Assembly: GCF_000167195.1 (NCBI RefSeq) | Contig: NZ_AADV02000003.1 | Span: forward strand, 1 to 64,000 | Direction: 5' to 3' | Length of the DNA stretch: 64,000 bases | From: Crocosphaera watsonii WH 8501 | GTDB taxonomy: Bacteria > Cyanobacteriota > Cyanobacteriia > Cyanobacteriales > Microcystaceae | Shown here: positions 8,191 to 15,840 of the stretch, in pieces | Layout of the letters: the number at the start of each line of letters is the position of its first letter | Position numbering within the stretch: the stretch's first letter is position 1 | Translations under genes and position numbers: made by a program | Notes under the pieces: model-generated | Seen by the model: only the letters and a program-made list of their open reading frames with translations | What the model was told of the DNA's origin: nothing | The model's database searches: none

Positions 8191-8264
8191 ATAGTGGGTT
8201 AGATTAAACACAAAAAATTATGCCATTTTCATAAAAATCAACCCTGGACCTAACCCACCCTACA
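8191..8264. repeat. Dispersed inverted repeat gtgggtta...taacccac
   Basis: gtgggtta at 8194 pairs with taacccac at 8251. The same type of repeat, with a different core, is at 15715-15832. It occupies much of the xisI-kinase spacer. Confidence 0.6.
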
Positions 8265-8313
8265 AAGTGTAAGTTTGACTTATCACTATTATTTAAAACC
8301 AATACTAACTAAG

Positions 8314-10518
8314 ATGAAAAATTGTTATTGTATTAATCCTTATTGTCGGGAACCTAATCATCCTAGTAATAATAATACTCAAACTAAGTTTTGTGGCAGT
8401 TGTGGCTCAATTTTACTGTTAAACAATAAGTATCGTGTTAGTCGTTTATTGAGTGACAATAGTGGTTTTGGGATTATTTATGAAGCGTTTGCAGGGTTTA
8501 ATTCTAAAATATTGAAAGTCTTACAAGAAAAATGGAATAATGACACAAAAGCAGTAGAATTATTTAGACGAGAATATGATGTTTTATTATCTTTAACTCA
8601 GCAAAATATAACAGGTATTCCTCAAGCAGAGGATTATTTTCAATATCAAAATAGAGAGGGTAAAATTTTCTATTGTTTAGTGATGGAAAAGGTAGAAGGT
8701 ATTGATTTAGAAAAGTGGGTTAAGAAAGATAATAAATTGCATCAAAAACAAGCATTAAATTGCTTGAGAGAGGTTACATTAATTTTAGATAAGATTCATC
8801 AGCAAAACTGGTTTCATCGAGATATTAAACCAGCTAACATTATGAAGCGGAATAATGGCAAATTAGTTTTGATTGATTTTGGAACAGCAAGAGAAGAAAC
8901 TCAAACCTATTATCAAAAAGTGAAAGGAGAATCAATTACAGGTATTAACTCACCAGGTTATACTCCTAATGAACAACAACACGGTCAAGCGGTTGTACAA
9001 TCAGATTTTTTTGCATTGGGAAGAACTTTTGTTCATTTATTAACTGGAAAACATCCCTCAGATTTATATGATGCACTCAATGATGAGTTTAAATGGAGGG
9101 GAGAAATAAAAGATATTGATCCATTATTTTTAGATTTAATTGATCACTTAATGCAAAGATTCCCCAAGCATAGACCGAAGAATACTAGGGTAATATTAGA
9201 AAAGTTAGATGAAATTGAAAAAAAGATAAATCCACCACCCAAACCGATTAAAAAGCAACCTCAAGTTATTGCTAAAATTCCTCAACCAACAGTTAAACAG
9301 AAACCATCACAAGTTATTTCCAATAAGTCTCAAGGTGTTATTAAGAAAAAAACACCTAAGAAGAAGGAACATATTTTTGTTAGAGTAATTAAAACAGGAT
9401 TGATTTCAACAAGTATTTTCGGTGTATTGGCATTTATATTAGTTGAAGGATATGTTTTGTTTAAATATAAATATAATATTTTAAAAAATTTTACTTATCC
9501 TATAAATTTATTGTATGATTTCAAACTATTATCCTCTGATATACGAAGTAGTCGTTTTCTTGATAAAACCATTCGTGGTCATTTTAAGAGCGTTAATTCG
9601 GTAGCTTATAGTCCAGATGGAAAATATTTGGCTAGTGGTAGTTGGGACAACACTGTCAAAATATGGGAAGTAAAAACAGGGAAATTGATTCGTACTTTTG
9701 AAGGTGATTTTAGCTCAGTAGCTTATAGTCCAGATGGTAGATACTTAGCTACTTACAGGGAACCTGATTTTGATACTATTGAAAACCCTATAAAAATATG
9801 GGAAGTGAAAACGGGAAAATTGCTTCGTACTCTCAAAGGTCATTCTAAGGGAGTTCATTCGATAGCTTATAGTCCAGATGGAAAATATTTAGCCATTAGT
9901 AATTGGGAAAACCCTGTAAAAATACGGGAAGTAAACACAGGAAAATTGATTCGCACTTTTGAAGGTTATTCTATCTTAGTAGCTTATAGTCTAGATGGAA
10001 AATATTTAGCTACTGAGAGCGAGAATACCATCAAAATATGGGAAGCAAAAACAGGAAAATTGGTTCGGACTCTCACAGGTCATTCTGATAGTGTGGTATC
10101 AGTAGCGTATAGTCCAGATGGAAAATATTTAGCTAGTGGTAGTTGGGACAACACTGTAAAAATATGGGAAGTAAAAACAGGAAAATCGATTCGTACTTTA
10201 ACTGGTTTCTCTGGTTGGTTGAGTTCATTAACTTCAATATCCTATAGTCCGGATGGAAAATACTTAGCTGCACGGTGTAATATCGCAAGAGTTTCTCATG
10301 ATTCGATGCTCGATGATACGGTTAAAAAGTGGGATGTAGGCCATCCTATTTGTACTTGGGAAGTAGCTACCGGAAAAGTCATTCAGACTCTGACTGGCCA
10401 TGCTAGTAACATTAATTCAGTAGCATATAGTCCAGATGGAAAGTATTTAGCTAGTAGTAGTTCTGACAGACAGATAAAAATTTGGCGTGTTGAACAAATA
10501 ACTTGTGTAGGGGCTTAA
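8314..10518 (+). CDS. Four-Cys Ser/Thr kinase with WD40 repeats
   Basis: 734 residues from the ATG at 8314; a TTG at 8275 is in frame but upstream of the conserved start. Domains in order: a zinc ribbon (C4, C6, C11 and FCGSCG to residue 31) usual in cyanobacterial Pkn2-type kinases; a kinase domain with an unusual glycine loop (LLSDNSGFGIIYEA, 45-58), Lys68, HRD 168-170 and DFG 188-190; a basic Pro-rich linker; one transmembrane helix near residue 370; then about six WD40 blades with 'YSPDGKYLASGSWDNTVKIWE'. Some blades are degenerate (e.g. 'VAYSLDGKYLATES'). The topology suggests a cytoplasmic kinase with a membrane-separated propeller sensor. Its last codons lie inside a perfect palindrome. 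Confidence 0.92.
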   Translation: MKNCYCINPYCREPNHPSNNNTQTKFCGSCGSILLLNNKYRVSRLLSDNSGFGIIYEAFAGFNSKILKVLQEKWNNDTKAVELFRREYDVLLSLTQQNITGIPQAEDYFQYQNREGKIFYCLVMEKVEGIDLEKWVKKDNKLHQKQALNCLREVTLILDKIHQQNWFHRDIKPANIMKRNNGKLVLIDFGTAREETQTYYQKVKGESITGINSPGYTPNEQQHGQAVVQSDFFALGRTFVHLLTGKHPSDLYDALNDEFKWRGEIKDIDPLFLDLIDHLMQRFPKHRPKNTRVILEKLDEIEKKINPPPKPIKKQPQVIAKIPQPTVKQKPSQVISNKSQGVIKKKTPKKKEHIFVRVIKTGLISTSIFGVLAFILVEGYVLFKYKYNILKNFTYPINLLYDFKLLSSDIRSSRFLDKTIRGHFKSVNSVAYSPDGKYLASGSWDNTVKIWEVKTGKLIRTFEGDFSSVAYSPDGRYLATYREPDFDTIENPIKIWEVKTGKLLRTLKGHSKGVHSIAYSPDGKYLAISNWENPVKIREVNTGKLIRTFEGYSILVAYSLDGKYLATESENTIKIWEAKTGKLVRTLTGHSDSVVSVAYSPDGKYLASGSWDNTVKIWEVKTGKSIRTLTGFSGWLSSLTSISYSPDGKYLAARCNIARVSHDSMLDDTVKKWDVGHPICTWEVATGKVIQTLTGHASNINSVAYSPDGKYLASSSSDRQIKIWRVEQITCVGA

Positions 10519-10549
10519 TATTATTAAGCCCCTACACAAGTTATTTGTT
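10493..10549. repeat. 28-bp perfect palindrome spanning the kinase stop
   Basis: Arms 10493-10520 and 10522-10549 are exact reverse complements with a 1-nt centre. The core taggggcttaata/tattaagccccta belongs to a dispersed family (see 50767-50790). It encodes the last kinase residues and could end transcription, though no T run follows. Confidence 0.8.
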
Positions 10550-10619
10550 ATTCTTGACACTACCTATTATGGTCAGGAGGTTAAAGAGATTCCTCGTTCC
10601 TCGGAATGACAATTATCCA

Positions 10620-13529
10620 TTAACACAAATAAACCCCATCCTCTCCTATTTTGCCCTCTCCGTTTAAGACATAAATACCGGCTGAGTTAGCTTTAACATC
10701 AAAACTGATGGAGTTGCTATTGACATCAATACTGTTACCCGTCACCGCATCACGATAAGTACCGTTGTGGACATCATTAATGGTAATTTGTTGTTGGCCA
10801 CCGATGGTTAAACCGACGACAACATAACTATTACTACCTTGATCTTCCCTAACGAAACTCATCCCACTACCCCACTCATTAACTTGACTCATGGGGGCTT
10901 TTTGTAGCGCAGGAATACGACTACGAATGATGTTTAAGCGTTTAATATGTTGATACAAAGGATGACTTTGAGTCTTTTGAATCGTATCGTCTTCTAAATG
11001 ATCCCCAAAATAAGCTCTTCCTGTCTGATCCAAGGTATCATCATTGCCCATAATATCCTGGGGTTTACCCTTCATAAACTCGATTTCTTCCCCATAATAT
11101 AAACAAGGAATACCTCTGATCGTCCACAACAAATTATAAGCAGCAGCGGCCCATTCTGTATTGCCTCGGAAGCGATCGCGAAAATCATTATCGGGGCCAA
11201 CATCATGGTTTTGTAAGAAGGTGACTAAAGTAGTTGCATCTCCATACACCCAATCATTAGCTAATATAGCCCCAATACCATTAAAACTCCCCCGACTAAG
11301 GTTATCCCGAAAGGTAGAAAATAGGGAAAAATCTAACACCGAGAAACCAGAGTCTCCTCCTGAGTGGGGATCTTTGGGATCGTCTCCTAAGCGTGTATAC
11401 CACCAAGGCCGTAAAAACGACGGTGCATTATCATCCCCAAATAAATCACCCCATCCTGTCCCCTTAACTAAGTTTTCCCCAAAGACAAATAAACTGGGTT
11501 TATGTGCTTTCCACGCATCGATATATTCCAGTAAGTTATTACGCTCAACGTGCTTCACTGTATCAATACGTAGCGCGTCTACTCCCATATCTAAATACTG
11601 ACAAATAGCATTGATCAGATAATCTTTGACATTATCCCGTCTTGTCGCGAGATCGATAGTATCACCGGCCAAATGTTTCGTCTGGATAGCTACACTTTCC
11701 CAGTCTCCTCCAGACATAAACCCGTCTTGATGGTACCAGTTAGGATCTAAATTATTGGCATCAATACCAAAAAAGCGGTTGGGGTTATAACCTTCTTTGG
11801 GAACGGTTTCTCCACTCACAGGATCAACTAAAGGGACCATTCCTTCGGGATCAGATGTTTGTCTCTCTTTAAACCAGTCAGGGGCCACCGGGTTATCATT
11901 ATCTTCACGAAACTCGCTTTGATAGTTGCCTAAGTTTCCTTTATAGGGACCATATTTGATCCTTCCCTGTTGTAGTCCATGAGGTACATAATATTTCACA
12001 GGAAGATGATCGATCCAAACTTTTCCCCTGATCCCATACTGACAAGAATGGTTTACCACCACATCTTGAATGATTTTTAAACCTCTTGCGTGTGCTTCGT
12101 TGATTAAGTCTTGATAGGTTGCGTCGGGAGACTCTAAACGGGCATCGATCTGTGTCCAGTCATAAGCATGATAGCCATGATAATCTAAACCACTTCTATT
12201 TTCCACCGGAGGAGTTATCCAGATAGCGGTAAACCCTAAGTCTTTGATATAGTCCAATTTTTGGATTAACCCTTTAAAGTCCCCTCTCCAATGAGGATCT
12301 TCTGCTTCTCCTCTGTTATTAAATTTAATGCGATCGCGACAGAAAAAGTTGTTACTGGGATCACCATCATAAAACCTTGTCGTCAGCAGAAAATAGATAG
12401 TCTCTTCCCTAAAGTCTCTGGCTTCGACATTATCCCCCACATTGTAATAAAAATCAGCGTAGGTTTCATTTCCTGCACCATCAATAACCAAAAACCTCAC
12501 ATTAGTTGTCTTGTCGAGGATCATTTTCGGCCCAGTTAAACCATTGATAGCATTACCCCTAATATATATGTTGCCATTTCTAGTGGGTTCTGTGCCATCG
12601 TTGGTATAGTAAGCAACCACTGCTGCTTCTCGATCATCCTTAATAGTAAATGTGGGTGCGATCGCTTCTAAATAAGTCCCGGAGTTGACACTGGTAGTTA
12701 TCCTCGGTTTTCTGAAGTCTGCATTAGGATCGGTAGTATAAATAAATTCAAAAATAGCACCTATTTCTCCCAGTGCATTACGTCCTAAACAACGCAGAGT
12801 TGTGTTAGCTTCAATGGAGATAGGTTGCTCGTATAAGGTTGAGTTAACGGTGGGTTGACTGCCATCTGTTGTATAGTAGATAGCATCGTCATCGTTGTTA
12901 CTGGAAAGGGTGATAAGCTGGGACTGTTGATAAGTTGCTCCTTTCGGTGTGGCAATGATCACAGGAAGTGCTGGCCGTTGTGGGTTTTGATCGGACCAAC
13001 TATCTTTTAAATACCATCCTTCTCTACTCCTGGTTAAGTCTTTTGTTTGTCTCCAACTTCCATCGTTAATGAGAAACTTGGCTGTTTCTGCTTCTGCAAA
13101 CTCGTAACGATACCAGTCATTGCCTTCTGCTGTCATCGCAACCCCAGGCCATGATACTGACTGGGAAGAGGGACGAGTCTCCCAATAGTAGATGTTAATG
13201 TTTTTCTCCCAGGAAGCAGGCCGTTTAAAATGGACTACTAAAGGAGTTGCTTCTGTGTCAGGGTGGCGATCGTACCAGCTATCCTGCATAAACCACCCAT
13301 CTTGATCCCTCCAAAAGTCTCCGGTTTGTCTTCTATTACCATCATTAAACAAAAAGCTGGCTTCTTCTATTCCTGAAAAACGATAACTATACCAGTTATC
13401 ACCTTCTTCTGTCATAGCAACCCCCGGCCATTCAACACTAGATGACTTGGGTTGGGTATTCCAGTAATAAATATTGACGCTTTCTCTCCAAAAGTTAGGA
13501 CGTTTGAAGTAGACAACAAGATCGGCCAT
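10620..13529 (-). CDS. Multidomain alpha-amylase (GH13) with starch-binding modules
   Basis: 969 residues. Two tandem starch-binding modules of CBM25/26 type (about 1-90 and 95-187, each 'VxFKRP...IYYW...WPGVAMT'), two chitobiase-C-like beta sandwiches with 'YYTTDGSQPT' and 'YYTNDGTEPT' (about 190-365), then a GH13 barrel and a C-terminal beta domain. Catalytic residues are visible: nucleophile Asp in 'DALRIDTVKH', acid Glu in 'FVFGENL' and Asp in 'FLQNHDVG'. It would hydrolyse alpha-1,4-glucan. No signal peptide is evident (it starts MADLVVYFKRP), so an intracellular role on glycogen or semi-amylopectin is likely. Monocistronic, convergent with the kinase. Confidence 0.93.
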   Translation of the reverse strand: MADLVVYFKRPNFWRESVNIYYWNTQPKSSSVEWPGVAMTEEGDNWYSYRFSGIEEASFLFNDGNRRQTGDFWRDQDGWFMQDSWYDRHPDTEATPLVVHFKRPASWEKNINIYYWETRPSSQSVSWPGVAMTAEGNDWYRYEFAEAETAKFLINDGSWRQTKDLTRSREGWYLKDSWSDQNPQRPALPVIIATPKGATYQQSQLITLSSNNDDDAIYYTTDGSQPTVNSTLYEQPISIEANTTLRCLGRNALGEIGAIFEFIYTTDPNADFRKPRITTSVNSGTYLEAIAPTFTIKDDREAAVVAYYTNDGTEPTRNGNIYIRGNAINGLTGPKMILDKTTNVRFLVIDGAGNETYADFYYNVGDNVEARDFREETIYFLLTTRFYDGDPSNNFFCRDRIKFNNRGEAEDPHWRGDFKGLIQKLDYIKDLGFTAIWITPPVENRSGLDYHGYHAYDWTQIDARLESPDATYQDLINEAHARGLKIIQDVVVNHSCQYGIRGKVWIDHLPVKYYVPHGLQQGRIKYGPYKGNLGNYQSEFREDNDNPVAPDWFKERQTSDPEGMVPLVDPVSGETVPKEGYNPNRFFGIDANNLDPNWYHQDGFMSGGDWESVAIQTKHLAGDTIDLATRRDNVKDYLINAICQYLDMGVDALRIDTVKHVERNNLLEYIDAWKAHKPSLFVFGENLVKGTGWGDLFGDDNAPSFLRPWWYTRLGDDPKDPHSGGDSGFSVLDFSLFSTFRDNLSRGSFNGIGAILANDWVYGDATTLVTFLQNHDVGPDNDFRDRFRGNTEWAAAAYNLLWTIRGIPCLYYGEEIEFMKGKPQDIMGNDDTLDQTGRAYFGDHLEDDTIQKTQSHPLYQHIKRLNIIRSRIPALQKAPMSQVNEWGSGMSFVREDQGSNSYVVVGLTIGGQQQITINDVHNGTYRDAVTGNSIDVNSNSISFDVKANSAGIYVLNGEGKIGEDGVYLC

Positions 13530-13782
13530 GAGTTGCGTTTCCCTTAAGCTGTTTTAAGCTCAACCTATCATCCTGTTACTTCACTTCTTAAGATTCTCAC
13601 AATGTTTTAATGTGCTGTTTTTTTTCTTCTCTACAGCTTTACTTACCGATATACCGTAGGCGCAAGCTTTTTCCACCGTATATATAATACCATGCCAAGT
13701 CAAGCAAAAGCAAGCATTTTTGACATTAATTTTTCTGCAAACAGAATAGATATCATAGAGGTGAAGCAGTAATAATTGAACT

Positions 13783-14349
13783 ATGACAACTGTATTAGAC
13801 TTAAAACCGATTATTAAATTAACCTCAGAGGAATTTTATCAACTCTGTCAAGTTAACCCGGAGTTACCTTTAGAATTAAGTCGTGATGGAGAATTAATTA
13901 TTATGTCACCAGTGGGAGGAGAAAGTGGTAATCAAGAAGCAAATTTAATTGCAGATGTGATTTTTTGGAACCGTCAGAGCAAACTAGGGTTAGTGTTTAG
14001 TTCATCCACCGTGTTTGATTTACCCAATGGAGGAAAACGTTCCCCCGATGTTGCTTGGATATCTCAAGCTCGATGGGATACCTTAACCCCCACAGAAAAA
14101 CAAAAGTTTCCTCCTATTTGTCCCGACTTTGTGATCGAGTTACGTTCCCCCAGCGATCGCTTACAACCTCTACAAGACAAAATGCTGGAATACCTAGACG
14201 CTGGCCTGCGCTTAGGTTGGTTAATTAATCCTCAAGATAACACCGTCGAAATTTATCGGCCTGAACAACAAACAGAAAATTTATCCCTTCCTGTCTCTTT
14301 ATCAGGGGAAAATGTCTTACCTGGGTTCACTTTACTGTTGGAAGTTTGA
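13783..14349 (+). CDS. Uma2-family endonuclease-like protein, copy 1
   Basis: 188 residues, the normal Uma2 (DUF820) length. The restriction-endonuclease-like core is seen in 'RSPDVAWIS' (Asp) and 'PDFVIELRSPSD' (Glu-x-Arg at the usual Glu-x-Lys position), with 'MLEYLDAGLRLGWLINP' at the end. Uma2 genes are greatly expanded in cyanobacteria, often moving as cargo or in tandem; their biological role is not settled. It differs from copy 2 mainly in residues 48-67 (SGNQEANLIADVIFWN), the segment where selection or gene conversion would show. Confidence 0.92.
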   Translation: MTTVLDLKPIIKLTSEEFYQLCQVNPELPLELSRDGELIIMSPVGGESGNQEANLIADVIFWNRQSKLGLVFSSSTVFDLPNGGKRSPDVAWISQARWDTLTPTEKQKFPPICPDFVIELRSPSDRLQPLQDKMLEYLDAGLRLGWLINPQDNTVEIYRPEQQTENLSLPVSLSGENVLPGFTLLLEV

Positions 14350-14504
14350 GCATTATTACCTTTGAAAAGGTTATTACAGGCGCACACCTTTTCCATTATG
14401 TATGTAATACCATGTCAAGTCAAGAAAAAGCAAGCATTGTTTACATTAATTCTTCTCTTAAAACAGAATAGATATCATAGGGTTAAAGCAGTAGGAAATT
14501 AAAC

Positions 14505-15071
14505 ATGACAACTGTATTAGACTTAAAACCGATTATTAAATTAACCTCAGAGGAATTTTATCAACTCTGTCAAGTTAACCCGGAGTTACCTTTAGAATTA
14601 AGTCGTGATGGAGAATTAATTATTATGTCACCAGTGGGAGGAGAAACAGGAAACAAAGAAGCTGATTTAAACTTTCAGGTTAGTCTCTGGAATTATCAAA
14701 GTAAACTAGGGTTAGTATTTAGTTCATCCACAGTGTTTGATTTACCCAATGGGGGAAAACGTTCCCCCGATGTTGCTTGGATATCTCAAGCTCGATGGGA
14801 TACCTTAACCCCCACAGAAAAACAGAAGTTTCCTCCTATTTGTCCCGACTTTGTGATCGAGTTACGTTCCCCCAGCGATCGCTTACAACCTCTACAAGAC
14901 AAAATGCTAGAATATATCGACGCAGGTTTAAACTTAGGTTGGTTAATTAATCCTCAAGATAACACCGTCGAAATTTATCGGCCTAAACAACAAACAGAAA
15001 CTTTATGCCTTCCTGTCTCTTTATCAGGGGAAAATGTCTTACCTGGGTTCACTTTACTGTTGGAAGTTTGA
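14505..15071 (+). CDS. Uma2-family endonuclease-like protein, copy 2
   Basis: 188 residues, near-identical to the preceding gene: identical through residue 47, then a divergent patch (TGNKEADLNFQVSLWNY), then nearly identical to the end with scattered changes (e.g. IDAGLNL for LDAGLRL). The nuclease residues are conserved. The 155-bp spacer repeats the upstream region of copy 1, so both genes carry their own copy of the same promoter region. Confidence 0.92.
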   Translation: MTTVLDLKPIIKLTSEEFYQLCQVNPELPLELSRDGELIIMSPVGGETGNKEADLNFQVSLWNYQSKLGLVFSSSTVFDLPNGGKRSPDVAWISQARWDTLTPTEKQKFPPICPDFVIELRSPSDRLQPLQDKMLEYIDAGLNLGWLINPQDNTVEIYRPKQQTETLCLPVSLSGENVLPGFTLLLEV

Positions 15072-15227
15072 GCATTATTACCTTTGAAAAGGTTATTACA
15101 GGCGCACACCTTTTCCATTAGGTATATAATACCATGTCAAGTCAAGAAAAAGCAAGTATTTTTTACATTACTTTTTCTCTTCAAAGGTCATAGATATTAT
15201 GGGAATATATGATTGTTAATTATTAAC

Positions 15228-15644
15228 TCAAACAGTTTCACTTTCACTTGATTCTTTATCTTCTGTCTGACTCATTAGAAACAATCGTAATTTTAATAAG
15301 CTAAAAGTTTGACCTAAATTAAGGGGTAATAAAGAAATCCCTTCTAAACGAGATTGTACCCAACCGTCACCCCATAACCATTCATGATAACCATCGATTC
15401 CTTGTTGTAAAATCATCCTTAAACAGTTGTCATTGGCAATCTCAACGTGATGTTTAACGGTGACTAATCCCAGGTTACTAGTAAAGTTTGACCCTGTGGT
15501 TAATGTATCGGGAACATCGGAAGATAAAGTTTGAGGAATCAACCATTTTTTTAAGTTATTGCTGTTTAATAAACTATCTCGAATCAAATCATGATCTCCA
15601 GGAACGGCAATACGTAATTGACTTTGTTGAAAGTTGCCTAACAT
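15228..15644 (-). CDS. Conserved hypothetical protein
   Basis: 138 residues, soluble, no signal peptide. It begins MLGNFQQSQLRIAVPGDHDLIRDSLLNS and has a Trp-rich middle (YHEWLWGDGWVQSRLEGISLLPLNLGQTFSLLKLRLFL). I recognise it only as the type of small protein conserved among cyanobacteria; the beta-rich pattern could be a ligand-binding fold. Its tail is acidic (EDKESSESE). It is convergent with the Uma2 genes. Confidence 0.6.
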   Translation of the reverse strand: MLGNFQQSQLRIAVPGDHDLIRDSLLNSNNLKKWLIPQTLSSDVPDTLTTGSNFTSNLGLVTVKHHVEIANDNCLRMILQQGIDGYHEWLWGDGWVQSRLEGISLLPLNLGQTFSLLKLRLFLMSQTEDKESSESETV

Positions 15645-15714
15645 TTGATTATTTAAACTTATTGAGTTAAATTAACTATTCTATCCTAGTTTAGCATAAA
15701 TCTTATCACTAAAA

Positions 15715-15832
15715 TGGTGGGTTACGAAGGATTGTTATGTTCTTGTTATAACCTATATTAACAATTAACAATCCTCTCACTTTTAAGGAGAGGTCAATGT
15801 ACATTGTACATTGCCGTCTAACCCACCCTACT
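15715..15832. repeat. Dispersed inverted repeat ggtgggtta...taacccacc
   Basis: Outer arms as in the repeat at 8191. The core holds a second palindrome, aatgtacattgtacatt. It fills the spacer before the NeuB gene end. Confidence 0.6.
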
Positions 15833-15840
15833 ATGATGTA

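Larger units (their letters stand above)
13660..15215. repeat. Tandem duplication with a 722-bp period around the Uma2 genes
   Basis: The two Uma2 genes start 722 bp apart and share most of their sequence. The upstream segment ('taataccatg' then 'caagtcaag', with an AT-rich tail) occurs three times, near 13690, 14405 and 15130; the third copy is not followed by a gene. This is the footprint of an unequal tandem duplication. Confidence 0.85.
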
